Assembly (NCBI RefSeq): GCF_008016795.1 | Contig: NZ_SDIK01000085.1 | Span: 1-43,770, forward strand | DNA length: 43,770 bases | From: Prevotella brunnea | GTDB taxonomy: Bacteria > Bacteroidota > Bacteroidia > Bacteroidales > Bacteroidaceae | Direction: 5' to 3' | Shown: piece by piece, positions 16,502-25,295 of the stretch | Layout of the letters: each line of letters opens with the position of its first letter | Numbering within the stretch: the first letter of the stretch is position 1 | The notes under the pieces: model-generated | The model's input: the letters and a program-made list of their open reading frames with translations, nothing else | Told to the model about the DNA's origin: nothing | Database searches by the model: none | Position numbers and translations under genes: made by a program

Positions 16502-18805
16502 TTAGAAATAGATTTCCTGAATGCCGTTCACGAATACGGAATCGACCGACTCGCAGGGATTGAACGATGACGGAATCTCGAAATGGGACTCGGGGGTATA
16601 ACCTAATCGGGGGTCGGCATAAACCTGCTGCATGTAATAAGCCCAAATGGGCAATGCCATGGTGGCTCCCTGCCCCATTGCCGTGTTATCGAAATGAATG
16701 TCGCGGTCTTCACCGCCCACCCAACAACCACTGACGAGCTGGGGTGTGAATGCCATGAACCATCCGTCGGAGTTGTTGTTGGTAGTACCTGTCTTTCCTC
16801 CTACGGGTCCTTCGATATTGAATCGATAACGCAGTCGTCCACCGGTGCCTCCATCGATGACCGCTTGCAGCATATCCAGCATTTTATACGCGCTCTCCTG
16901 CGAGATGACCTCATTCATAAGCGGTTGGAACTTGGCGATGACATTGCCATGACTGTCTTCTATCTTCGTAACGAAGAGTGGCGCGCACCTCACACCACGG
17001 TTGGCGAAAGTGGTATAGGCACTGCACATCTCGCCCACGGAGAGTTCCGACGGACCCAAACAAAGCACCGGTGACGTGTTCTTGTCGATGTCGGGATTGT
17101 TGAAGCCAAAGTCGTGTAAGATATTCACGAACTGCGATGGTCCGAGGAGATTGATAAGATAGGCCGATATCCAGTTGTTCGATTGCTGCAATCCCCATCT
17201 CAACGTTACCTGTTGTCCGTAGCGTGCTCGCGAGGTGTTGCGTGGCGTCCATCCGCCGTAGGTACGTTGCACGTTGGGAGCAGTACTGCAAGGTGTCATT
17301 CCGTTTTGCATGGCGAGCGCATAGAGATAAGGTTTGATGGTGGAACCTACCTGTCGGCGTCCGCCCATCACCATGTCGTATTTGAAATGCTCATAGTCTA
17401 TCCCCCCCACGTAGGCTTTTACGGCTCCCGTGCGCACGTCCATACTCATGAAAGCGGCACGGAGGAACGACTTGTAATATCTTATGGAGTCGATGGGTGT
17501 CATGAGTGTGTCGATATTACCGTGATAGGTGAAGAGTGTCATTTCGTGGGGTGTGCGGAAGCTGCGCACGATTTCCTCGTCAGATGCTCCCATCTCCTTC
17601 ATCTGCCTGTATCTCACGCTCTGTTTGCAAGCCCTGTTCAGGATGGCCTTAATGTTCGTCCGAGAAATGTTGTCAGAGAATGGCGCGTTGCGTTTATAAC
17701 GGTTCGCCTTGTTGAATTCCGCCTGCAGGTATCCGCCCACATGTTTTCGTACAGCTTTCTCGGCATATTGCTGCATACGAGTGTCGATGGTGGTGAAAAT
17801 GCGCAATCCATCGGTATTCACGTCATAGTTCTCACCATTTCGCTTCTGGTTCTTGTTGCACCAGCCGTAGAGCGGATCTTGTTCCCACGCAATGGAGTCG
17901 AGTGTGAACTCGCGTGTTTTCCATTCAGGATAATTCTCGCGTTCGGGTTTCTTCGCCATCATGTACTGATGCAAAAATGCCTGAAAATAATCCGCCGAGC
18001 CGTCCACGGGCTTGTAGCGTGTATAGGCAATGTCAAGGGGGCGCTGTATGAGTTCGTTGTATTCCTCATGAGTGATGTATCCGCACTTTTTCATTTGCAT
18101 AAGCACCACGTTACGTCTCTGCCGACAGCGTTGTGGGTAGCGCAAGGGATTGAAAAGCGAAGGATTCTTGCAGAGTCCCACGAGAGTAGCTGCCTGTGTA
18201 ACGCTGAGTTGTTGCGGTTCCTTGTTGAAATAGACATTGGCGGCGCGCTTGATACCCACTGCATTGTGCAGGAAATCGAAATAGTTCAAATACATTGCCA
18301 CTATCTCTTCCTTGGTGAAGTAGCGTTCGAGTTTCACAGCAATAATCCATTCTATTGGCTTCTGTAGCAAGCGTTCCAGCGTACTGTGTGCTTTCTCTGA
18401 AAAGACTTGTTTTGCCAATTGCTGAGTGATGGTAGAACCGCCTCCGGCACTTTGTTGTCGCATCACACCACGTTTGATGATGGCACGTCCGAGCGCGATG
18501 AAATCAATGCCGGAATGTTCGTAAAATCGTTCATCCTCTGTCGCGACAAGGGCGTGGACGAGATGGGGCGACAGACTGTTGTAATCCACTGCCACACGGT
18601 TGGCATTATCCTGATTCCACGTTCCGATGAGCTGACCATCAGAGGAATAAACCTGTGAAGCGAACTTATCGACAGGGTTGGAAAGCTCCTCCATATCAGG
18701 CATATAACCCACCCATCCGTGCCACACCGCCACGAAGAAAACCGCCGTGAGCGTAAGGAGGATGAGCAGCATTGCCCAAAGAAAATGTACGATGTGTCGT
18801 CTCAT
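16502..18805 (-). CDS. Penicillin-binding protein 1A, bifunctional peptidoglycan synthase
   Basis: A 767-residue class A PBP that polymerises lipid II and cross-links glycan strands in the periplasm. Membrane anchor at about 8-30; GT51 transglycosylase with E90 (VATEDERFYEH) and GGGSTITQQLAKQ; transpeptidase with S488-T-I-K491 (VGSTIKPY), S-N-N (QQSNNW) and K671-T-G (GGKTGTTNN). All active-site motifs are intact. The start at 18805 (MRRHIVHFLWAMLL) is chosen because it leads directly into the anchor; the frame stays open to 19363, but that part is antisense to pyrB and looks spurious. Transcribed divergently from pyrB across 171 bp. The mrcA/ponA symbol is not fixed by the sequence. Confidence 0.95.
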   Translation of the reverse strand: MRRHIVHFLWAMLLILLTLTAVFFVAVWHGWVGYMPDMEELSNPVDKFASQVYSSDGQLIGTWNQDNANRVAVDYNSLSPHLVHALVATEDERFYEHSGIDFIALGRAIIKRGVMRQQSAGGGSTITQQLAKQVFSEKAHSTLERLLQKPIEWIIAVKLERYFTKEEIVAMYLNYFDFLHNAVGIKRAANVYFNKEPQQLSVTQAATLVGLCKNPSLFNPLRYPQRCRQRRNVVLMQMKKCGYITHEEYNELIQRPLDIAYTRYKPVDGSADYFQAFLHQYMMAKKPERENYPEWKTREFTLDSIAWEQDPLYGWCNKNQKRNGENYDVNTDGLRIFTTIDTRMQQYAEKAVRKHVGGYLQAEFNKANRYKRNAPFSDNISRTNIKAILNRACKQSVRYRQMKEMGASDEEIVRSFRTPHEMTLFTYHGNIDTLMTPIDSIRYYKSFLRAAFMSMDVRTGAVKAYVGGIDYEHFKYDMVMGGRRQVGSTIKPYLYALAMQNGMTPCSTAPNVQRTYGGWTPRNTSRARYGQQVTLRWGLQQSNNWISAYLINLLGPSQFVNILHDFGFNNPDIDKNTSPVLCLGPSELSVGEMCSAYTTFANRGVRCAPLFVTKIEDSHGNVIAKFQPLMNEVISQESAYKMLDMLQAVIDGGTGGRLRYRFNIEGPVGGKTGTTNNNSDGWFMAFTPQLVSGCWVGGEDRDIHFDNTAMGQGATMALPIWAYYMQQVYADPRLGYTPESHFEIPSSFNPCESVDSVFVNGIQEIYF

Positions 18806-18914
18806 GCGCGTGTCTATACTTATCTTATCTGCCGACAATGGCTGTTGCCGGAACGTTGTAAACCTTTGCAAAGATAATTGAATTTGAGGAAAGTGCAAAA
18901 TTATTGTCTCGTTT

Positions 18915-18947
18915 TTTGGCAATGACAAAAATATTTCCGTACCTTTA
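18915..18947 (+). promoter_or_regulatory. Predicted promoter of pyrB
   Basis: -33 box TTTG at 18915-18918, 21-bp spacer and -7 box TACCTTTA at 18940-18947 (one mismatch to TAnnTTTG). The transcript would begin about 25 bases before the pyrB ATG. Confidence 0.5.
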
Positions 18948-18976
18948 CACTCGAAACAGACTAACTCGTATTTTTT

Positions 18977-19921
18977 ATGGAAAGACATAACTTCGTGAAC
19001 ATCCGAAACCTGTCCAAAGAACAGATACTCTACCTTGTCACGATGGCGAAGGAGTTCGAGAAACATCCCAACCGGGAATTGCTCAAGGGAAAGGTCATCG
19101 CTACCCTCTTCTACGAACCGTCCACTCGCACACGACTCAGTTTCGAGACAGCTGCCAACCGGCTCGGAGCGCGCGTCATCGGTTTCACCGATGCGAAAGT
19201 CTCGAGTGTGAGCAAGGGCGAAACGCTGAAGGACACTATCCTTATGGTGGGCAACTACGCCGATGCCATCGTCATGCGGCATTACATTGAGGGAGCGTCG
19301 CAATATGCTTCCGAGGTGGCTCCCGTCCCCATCATCAACGCCGGAGACGGAGCGCACCAACACCCCTCACAGTGCCTGCTCGACCTCTATACCATTCATC
19401 AGACGCAGGGAACGCTCGAAAATCTGAACATCTATCTCGTGGGCGACTTGAAATACGGACGCACCGTACACTCGCTCATAATGGCAATGAGACACTTTAA
19501 TCCAACATTCCACTTCATTGCGCCTGAAGAACTTGCGATGCCTGATGAATATAAGCTGTACTGCAAGAATCACAACATAAAGTTCACCGAAAGCAGCCGG
19601 TTTACATCAGAAGAGATTGCCAACGCCGACATCCTCTACATGACTCGCGTACAGAAGGAACGCTTCTCCGACCTCATGGAATACGAACGCGTGAAGAACG
19701 TCTATATACTGCGCAACAGCATGCTCGAAGGTGTGAAATCCAACATGAAAATCCTGCATCCGCTGCCACGAGTGAACGAGATTGCCTACGACGTGGACGA
19801 AAATCCACACGCCTACTACATACAACAGGCAAAGAACGGACTCTTCGCGCGCGAGGCAATCTACTGCTATTCGCTCGGCATTACACTCGAAGCAGTGAGA
19901 GCGGACAAGACGATACTATAA
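18977..19921 (+). CDS. pyrB: Aspartate carbamoyltransferase, catalytic subunit
   Basis: Joins carbamoyl phosphate and aspartate to N-carbamoyl-aspartate, the committed step of pyrimidine synthesis, in the cytoplasm. The 314-residue protein shows the carbamoyl-phosphate signature at residues 49-53 ([13 protein letters not shown]), [17 protein letters not shown], and the late loop [11 protein letters not shown]. Length is normal for PyrB. The matching regulatory subunit gene pyrI lies 555 bp downstream, separated by a lipoprotein gene, which suggests an E. coli-like catalytic/regulatory holoenzyme. Confidence 0.97.
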   Translation: MERHNFVNIRNLSKEQILYLVTMAKEFEKHPNRELLKGKVIATLFYEPSTRTRLSFETAANRLGARVIGFTDAKVSSVSKGETLKDTILMVGNYADAIVMRHYIEGASQYASEVAPVPIINAGDGAHQHPSQCLLDLYTIHQTQGTLENLNIYLVGDLKYGRTVHSLIMAMRHFNPTFHFIAPEELAMPDEYKLYCKNHNIKFTESSRFTSEEIANADILYMTRVQKERFSDLMEYERVKNVYILRNSMLEGVKSNMKILHPLPRVNEIAYDVDENPHAYYIQQAKNGLFAREAIYCYSLGITLEAVRADKTIL

Positions 19922-19992
19922 CCAACGTGGGGCGGTGCGGATGTCGCAATGTCGCGACCCGCTATCGCAATTCAACGATAATAACTACAAAT

Positions 19993-20427
19993 ATGAGAAA
20001 AACAAAACACATCGCATGCTGCCTGCTTATGGCAAGCGCATTGCTTGGCTTCGCCTCCTGTGGCGACAAGACCGACCCAGACGGATTGTGGGATCCAATG
20101 GAATGGGTAGCTGATCACCCAGGCAATCCCACCAAGATTACTGCCGAGGCGAAAGGAGGAACGTTCGCCGTCACCTGCACGAACTACAGCCGACCATGGC
20201 TCGATTCATACGTCACCGTTGATGGCAAGAAATTTCTCGCCGTCGAGGAAGGCAAAGAATGGGATTACCGCCATATTAAAAAAGACTGGTACGAGATTGA
20301 GGTGAAAGGCAACACCTACTGGCTCACCATCGAACCCAACACGACGGGCAAGGAACGCACCCTCACAGTTTATGTAACGGCAGGCGACATCTTCGACACC
20401 ATAAATATAGTACAGAAGAAGGAATAG
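19993..20427 (+). CDS. Small BACON-like lipoprotein between pyrB and pyrI
   Basis: A 144-residue predicted lipoprotein: signal peptide with lipobox GFASC, Cys23 being the likely lipidated residue. The mature part (about 30-144) reads like one immunoglobulin-type, BACON-like domain ([11 protein letters not shown] ... [32 protein letters not shown]). In known BACON families this fold is associated with surface carbohydrate or protein recognition. The start at 19993 is chosen because it begins the signal peptide; the frame upstream to 19927 is not plausible. It lies 71 bases after pyrB and 49 bases before pyrI, in the same direction, yet has no visible link to pyrimidine synthesis. Confidence 0.8.
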   Translation: MRKTKHIACCLLMASALLGFASCGDKTDPDGLWDPMEWVADHPGNPTKITAEAKGGTFAVTCTNYSRPWLDSYVTVDGKKFLAVEEGKEWDYRHIKKDWYEIEVKGNTYWLTIEPNTTGKERTLTVYVTAGDIFDTINIVQKKE

Positions 20428-20476
20428 GACAAAGCCATCCCTACCCTATTATCAACACCAACAACAAAGAAAGAAA

Positions 20477-20935
20477 ATGTCAAAGAAAGAAAGACTTGTA
20501 GCCGCCATCGAGAACGGCACCGTCATAGACCATATACCGGCAGGGAAGACCTTTCAGGTGGTTAATCTGCTGGAACTCCAAAAACTTGCTACACCTGTTA
20601 CCATAGGATGCAACTTCTCATCCGACAAGATAGGACGAAAAGGCATCATCAAAATCAGCAATAAGTTCTTCTCCGACGATGAAATCTCGCGTCTCTCAGT
20701 GGTGGCTCCGAACATCGTGCTGAACATCATCAGAGACTACGAAGTGGTGGAAAAGAAAAAAGTGGTAACCCCAGACGAGTTACACGGCATCGTAAAATGC
20801 AACAACCCCAAGTGCATCACCAACAACGAACCCATGCCTACCATCTTCAATGTTGTGGACAAGGAGCACGGCATTCTGAAATGCCATTATTGCGACAAGG
20901 AGCAATATATAGATAAGGTAGAACTATGCGAATAG
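20477..20935 (+). CDS. pyrI: Aspartate carbamoyltransferase, regulatory subunit
   Basis: A 152-residue regulatory chain that binds nucleotide effectors and holds catalytic trimers together. The N-terminal nucleotide-binding domain (about 1-95) includes [11 protein letters not shown]. The C-terminal zinc domain has four cysteines C108, C113, C136 and C139 (KCNNPKC, LKCHYC), in the same arrangement as E. coli PyrI. Length is typical. It is the last gene of the pyrB cluster. Confidence 0.96.
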   Translation: MSKKERLVAAIENGTVIDHIPAGKTFQVVNLLELQKLATPVTIGCNFSSDKIGRKGIIKISNKFFSDDEISRLSVVAPNIVLNIIRDYEVVEKKKVVTPDELHGIVKCNNPKCITNNEPMPTIFNVVDKEHGILKCHYCDKEQYIDKVELCE

Positions 20936-21395
20936 GGAAACCATCTATAAAGATGTGAGTGCATCTCCCTCCCGACTCTATTTCTCATATCTTGCCACAG
21001 AATAGCTCGCGCCTTTACAAACAAAGATTGCCTGATAATGGCAAAATATCAGATTTAACAGATTCTTGTAAATACATTATTATCAATGGTTGATAGATAA
21101 TACATCTCATGTAATCATTCAGTGTGTTAGCCCTTGCAACAAGATACATCAGAAACGCTCATTGACATTCCTTTTCATATTCACATTGCAACGAAAAGCT
21201 CTTCATTTTATCTAGAACGACACAATTTTATTTTTTTGTCGCCACAAACACGCATAAATGAAAAACTTTACTTATCTTTGCAGAATGTGGGCTGCGCTCG
21301 GCAATTTCACGAGCATTCCCCCAACAAACAAAAGGTATGGGAAAGCGAAAGGTAAAACAAGCGCAAACCCGGATAGACAAAATCGGTAAACTTAT
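20936..21395. other. Intergenic region upstream of the Rep gene
   Basis: A 460-bp AT-rich gap. It holds an imperfect inverted repeat at 21077-21100 (TTATTATCAA, TGG, TTGATAGATAA) and an exact -7 box TATCTTTG at 21273-21280, about 115 bases before the rep start. No iteron-like direct repeats were seen. The short open frames here look non-coding. Confidence 0.4.
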
Positions 21396-22565
21396 ATGGC
21401 AACCACGCAAGACAAAGAAAAGAAAACGGCACAAACAGCTGAAAAGACAACACGGAAATGGGGAGCAAAAGCAAAGAAAGCACCCGTGAAACGAAGCATA
21501 TCAGACGAGCTCATTCCCATTGAGGAGGAGACATGGCTACTACAACCCATCGCCGTAACAATGATGCGACACGACTACTCGCTCATACAGGTGCGCATAC
21601 TCGTGTCGATAGTGGAGAGCCTCCAAAACATTCTGCACGGCATACTTAACAATAAAAGGTCGCCACAGTTGGATCTCTTTCAAACCAACGAGCTCGATGA
21701 GGACGGAAGAATGCCCATCAAACTGCCATTCAAGGAGTTGGGAGTAGATCCCAACCATTATCCGCAACTGCGCAACTCGCTGAAAATGCTGGCATCCATA
21801 CCGGTGGAAATACCTTACAAAACCTCAGAGGGACGAAAATACACCAAGGCGACCAACCTCTGCGACGTATATATCCCGGAAGACCGCTCCTATAACAAAT
21901 ACGCCATACTGAAACTCGACCGTTCGGTGGCAGAACGCCTCGTATCGCTCGACTTTGGCTACCACCGACTCGGAAAACAAATCGTCTTCGCCTGCAAGAA
22001 CCGATACACACAACGCATTTACATGTTCATAGAGTCATGGATAGATAAGGGAAGAACAGTGATAAAAACCTACGAGTTCAGAAAGATGCTGCGATTGGAA
22101 AATAACTACAAAAAATTCTCAGACTTCTGCCGACGCGTTCTCGAACCGGCAAAACAGGAACTCAAGGATTTGGCTGACAAGGGATTTTGTGATTGCTACT
22201 TCGACTACAAGAAAAAATACGACCATGGACAACGTGGCGGAGAACCCGACGAATTGGTGTTCGTCATCTACAGAGCAAAAGACAAGATGAACGCCCAATT
22301 GGAGGAGATGACCGAATTGCAACGCCGCCAGTTCCAACAAATGCTCGTGCAATACTTCGGCTTCACGCCAATGAACGCCAAGCAAATGGCAAACCGTATC
22401 ACGGCGGAAACCTATCCCGAGGCAATGCAAAAACTCATCGATCTCAGGCAACGGTTCGCCACCACTTATATTAATGACAAAGCAGCCTACACTTTCAAAA
22501 GTCTTGATCAGATGCTCAAGGATCGCGAAGTACCCAACACAGAAGTGGAGGAACTGAAAGAATGA
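21396..22565 (+). CDS. Rep_3-type replication initiator protein
   Basis: A 389-residue protein resembling plasmid RepA/RepB initiators of the Rep_3 superfamily, which bind iterons and open a plasmid origin through two winged helices. A lysine-rich N-terminal tail (1-35) precedes the first winged-helix region (about 45-190, from ETWLLQPIAVTMM) and the second (about 195-300, including RYTQRIYMFIESW and YEFRKML). The region from 320 on is helical and Gln-rich. Such genes also occur on Bacteroidales chromosomes without a plasmid. No replication or partition partner is beside it. Its stop overlaps the next start by ATGA, so the two genes are translationally coupled. Confidence 0.8.
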   Translation: MATTQDKEKKTAQTAEKTTRKWGAKAKKAPVKRSISDELIPIEEETWLLQPIAVTMMRHDYSLIQVRILVSIVESLQNILHGILNNKRSPQLDLFQTNELDEDGRMPIKLPFKELGVDPNHYPQLRNSLKMLASIPVEIPYKTSEGRKYTKATNLCDVYIPEDRSYNKYAILKLDRSVAERLVSLDFGYHRLGKQIVFACKNRYTQRIYMFIESWIDKGRTVIKTYEFRKMLRLENNYKKFSDFCRRVLEPAKQELKDLADKGFCDCYFDYKKKYDHGQRGGEPDELVFVIYRAKDKMNAQLEEMTELQRRQFQQMLVQYFGFTPMNAKQMANRITAETYPEAMQKLIDLRQRFATTYINDKAAYTFKSLDQMLKDREVPNTEVEELKE

Positions 22566-24100
22566 GAAAGCTACTACTGAACCTACTCATGCTCACGCTC
22601 GCACTTCATCCAACGGCAGCACAGCCCACACCACACCACTACCCTAAAAGTGCCATCTTCTACAACAAGAACGGATACGGCGTAGGAAATGCCAAAGGAG
22701 CGGCATTCTACCGAATCATGACACGAGACGCCAAAGGCAGGAAAATGTTCCGCGAATACACACTCGACGGGCGACTGTGCGCCGAGAAACACTACGTTAG
22801 CATCAACCGGAAGGACGACCGTCGCACGGTGCTCACGGGAGTGGCGCGCACCTTCCACCGGTCGGGACGTGTGGAGTCGATCATGCGTTATAAGGGTGGG
22901 AAGGCTCATGGGCGAGCCGTCTCGTTCTATCCCAGTGGCATGGTGGGCATGAAGCTCAACTACAACAACGGATTGCTCAACGGAACCACCTACACCTACA
23001 ACGAATCGGGGAAACTTGAATACACCACCGTTTGGCGTAACGGCTCAAAGGTGAGCGAACAGCGAGGAGGCCACGACAAATACATCAGCCAACAGACACA
23101 CACCGACAGCTTCTGCGAAGAGTATCGGAAGGACGAGCCCTTCATCATGGCGCAGGCACAGGCCGTTGCGTCGGGAATGGACCAGCAAAAGCCCGTCGCC
23201 CGGTCAGGGGAGCGTGAGCTGCCGTCGCACAAAACCATTGCCGACGTTGCGCGGAGCGAGACCCCCGTGGCTGACAACGGCAATGTTTCGCCGAGTGGAT
23301 TTGAACGGGAGAAGACCGAGTCGGAAAGACTTGCCGAGACCGTTCGCTATCCAGAGCCAGGGATTGCTGAGCCGCCGGCACACGAAACGCCAGCGACGGT
23401 TCCGCCAGTTGCAGACATCCAGTCGAAACCAACCACCAAAAAAGGAGCAAGAGCCCAGCTGAAGCGAGGCAAAGTCACCGATGCTGCCGCTGTCGGCGCC
23501 GCCACCGCCGCCCGTATCGCCACCACCCAAGTGCCGAAACCTGTACGACAAGAAGCCGAAAAACCAGCCAAGCCATCACATCCTGCCATCCCCCGTGCCA
23601 AGGGAGAGTTCTCCTTTGCCGCCCTTTACCAGCTTTTGGCAGGCGGAGAGAACCGCACCAACGAACTGACCTTCTTCGATTCGTTGGCCGCCAGTCACGG
23701 TCTCACACTGTCGCAGACCATCAAGGGTCACGGGGCGCAGAAGGAACTCGCCTACAATCATAACATGTACTACGACGATGAGTCGGGAAAGGACATCGTT
23801 TCGGGCGAGAACCCACGTCAGATGGGATTCTTCGGCGTCGGCATGGGTAACCGTTTCACCATCCAGCGCATCAATCTCTATACGAGTTCGGCCGACGAAA
23901 TGACGCATTTGGCAGAGGATGCACTGGCGCAAGGGTTCACGGTGCTGGGCGGAGGAGACTTCCGTGACATGGACGGCAACTTCGTTTTGCAGCATCCCGC
24001 TCACAACAAGGCAGGCGATCCCTATGCCGTCATCGTCATCTTCACCCACGTCGATGGTGCGTATGCAGGGCTTTACCACGTGCAGTTGGAAGCAAAATAA
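22562..24100 (+). CDS. Secreted MORN-repeat-like protein with Pro/Ala linker
   Basis: A 512-residue exported protein with a signal peptide (about 1-20, ending TAAQ). Residues about 90-165 contain MORN/YwqK-like repeats (YKGGKAHGRAVSFYPSG, NNGLLNGTTYTYNESG). A long Pro/Ala/Lys-rich region (about 190-345) is probably disordered, and a C-terminal globular domain (about 350-512) has no motif that I recognise. In other bacteria MORN-like repeats of this type occur in cell-surface and YwqK-family proteins. It is coupled to the Rep gene by an ATGA overlap. GC content is higher than in the flanking AT-rich parts of the window. Function unknown. Confidence 0.7.
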   Translation: MRKLLLNLLMLTLALHPTAAQPTPHHYPKSAIFYNKNGYGVGNAKGAAFYRIMTRDAKGRKMFREYTLDGRLCAEKHYVSINRKDDRRTVLTGVARTFHRSGRVESIMRYKGGKAHGRAVSFYPSGMVGMKLNYNNGLLNGTTYTYNESGKLEYTTVWRNGSKVSEQRGGHDKYISQQTHTDSFCEEYRKDEPFIMAQAQAVASGMDQQKPVARSGERELPSHKTIADVARSETPVADNGNVSPSGFEREKTESERLAETVRYPEPGIAEPPAHETPATVPPVADIQSKPTTKKGARAQLKRGKVTDAAAVGAATAARIATTQVPKPVRQEAEKPAKPSHPAIPRAKGEFSFAALYQLLAGGENRTNELTFFDSLAASHGLTLSQTIKGHGAQKELAYNHNMYYDDESGKDIVSGENPRQMGFFGVGMGNRFTIQRINLYTSSADEMTHLAEDALAQGFTVLGGGDFRDMDGNFVLQHPAHNKAGDPYAVIVIFTHVDGAYAGLYHVQLEAK

Positions 24101-24132
24101 CCCCGTCTTCAAGCACCGTCAAAACAATAGAT

Positions 24133-24220
24133 GAGCTATGACAAAGTGAAAGGTGAGCTATGACAAAGTGAAAGGTAAGCTATGACAAGGTGAAAGGTAA
24201 GGTATGACAAAATAACGGAA
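24133..24220 (+). repeat. Four tandem 22-bp units
   Basis: Units at 24133-24154, 24155-24176, 24177-24198 and 24199-24220. The first two are identical (GAGCTATGACAAAGTG then AAAGGT), the third differs at two positions and the fourth is degenerate. The repeat lies between the stop of the MORN-like gene and the LysR gene, starting 33 bases after the stop. The AAAGGTAAGCT string also occurs in copy A of the dispersed element. Confidence 0.9.
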
Positions 24221-24244
24221 AACTGAAAGAGTCAGAATAGGATT

Positions 24245-25144
24245 ATGGAAATCAGACAACTCAAATATTTTTTGATGGTAACAGAGACGTTGAACTTCTC
24301 GACAGCAAGTCGCCGACTGTTCATTTCGCAAAGCAATCTGTCGCAGCAGATCAGCCAACTCGAACAGGAAGTCGGTCAACCCCTCTTCGAGCGCAACAGT
24401 CATGAGGTTCATCTCACAGAGGCGGGACGTGAATTTGCACCAGTGGCGCGCAAAGCCATAGACTCCGTGACCGAATGCATGGAGCACATGACCGATTTGC
24501 AGAGCCTTCGGACGGGAGAGCTGAACATCGGTGTGACCTTCTCTTTCGCTTCCATCGTCACCAAAGCCGTTATCGCCTTTCTCAGGCAATACCCCAAGGT
24601 GAAACTCAACATCCGTTACGACTCGATGGAGGAACTGATGGAGATGCTCAAGCAACGAGAGATAGACATTATGCTGGCTCTCAGCTCACCGAAAGGCGAC
24701 GCAGCCATCGACCGCCGCCCACTTTTCGCCAACCGGCTGGCTGTCATCGTCAGTCGCAACCATCCCCTCTACCATGCCGATGGCATCACCCTCGACGAGC
24801 TTCAGCACTACGACCTTGTGCTCCCTTGCCGTGGATTGCAGGCCCGCAACACATTCGAGAAACTCATTGAGCGCACCGACTACAACTACAACGTGAAGGT
24901 GGAAGTCAACAACGTCAGCCTTTTGCTCGATCTTATCAGTCATGCCAAATACGCCACCATACTGGCGGAATCGACTATCATCAAGAGCCACGACCTCAGA
25001 GCAATCCCCATCATCGCCGAGGGCAATGAAATCAGCGGATGCATCCACCTGCTCAAGGGCGCATACGTGAAGTGTTCGACACAGGAGTTCATCAAAATGA
25101 TTACCCAGACCACAGCGGTCATGGTGCAGCGGGCCTTGGATTGA
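24245..25144 (+). CDS. LysR-family transcriptional regulator
   Basis: A 299-residue LysR-type regulator. The N-terminal winged helix is clear (MEIRQLKYFLMVTETLNFST, then SRRLFISQSNLSQQISQLE), followed by a linker helix and a two-lobed effector-binding domain from about residue 90 (LNIGVTFSFASIVTKAVIAF). Length is typical. It is placed 151 bp upstream of, and parallel to, the transporter operon. An inverted repeat at 25194-25231 overlapping the transporter promoter is its most probable binding site. The effector is unknown; an amino acid would fit the neighbours. Confidence 0.92.
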   Translation: MEIRQLKYFLMVTETLNFSTASRRLFISQSNLSQQISQLEQEVGQPLFERNSHEVHLTEAGREFAPVARKAIDSVTECMEHMTDLQSLRTGELNIGVTFSFASIVTKAVIAFLRQYPKVKLNIRYDSMEELMEMLKQREIDIMLALSSPKGDAAIDRRPLFANRLAVIVSRNHPLYHADGITLDELQHYDLVLPCRGLQARNTFEKLIERTDYNYNVKVEVNNVSLLLDLISHAKYATILAESTIIKSHDLRAIPIIAEGNEISGCIHLLKGAYVKCSTQEFIKMITQTTAVMVQRALD

Positions 25145-25193
25145 GGCGCCTGAGACCATCGTTGCCACCTGCTATTAGTTTCAATGATACCAG

Positions 25194-25231
25194 CAATCGG
25201 TAGAATCAGTAAACAATGATTCTGCCGATTG
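25194..25231. promoter_or_regulatory. 15-bp inverted repeat, probable LysR operator
   Basis: Arms 25194-25208 (CAATCGGTAGAATCA) and 25217-25231 (TGATTCTGCCGATTG) are complementary at 14 of 15 positions around an 8-bp centre. The right arm overlaps the -33 region of the transporter promoter. No U-tract follows, which argues for an operator rather than a terminator. Confidence 0.7.
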
Positions 25232-25250
25232 TCGTAAATCCATACCTTTG
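25229..25250 (+). promoter_or_regulatory. Promoter of the transporter operon
   Basis: Exact -7 box TACCTTTG at 25243-25250. A TTG at 25229-25231 is the nearest upstream -33-like element but sits closer than usual. The expected start site is about 40 bases before the ATG at 25296. Confidence 0.55.
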
Positions 25251-25295
25251 CCATCGATTTACAATTATCAACTTAATTTTGAAATATAAAAGGAT

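Noticed and set aside
18806-19363. N-terminal extension of the PBP1A frame (186 residues)
   Set aside because: It lies antisense to pyrB, lacks family similarity, and the real anchor segment begins right after the ATG at 18805.
21134-21355. Possible 73-residue gene before the Rep protein
   Set aside because: Low-complexity composition, overlaps the predicted promoter at 21273-21280, and no recognisable motif.
21396-22565. Integrated plasmid as explanation for the Rep_3 gene
   Set aside because: No relaxase, partition, iteron, attachment site or integrase was seen on either side within the window.
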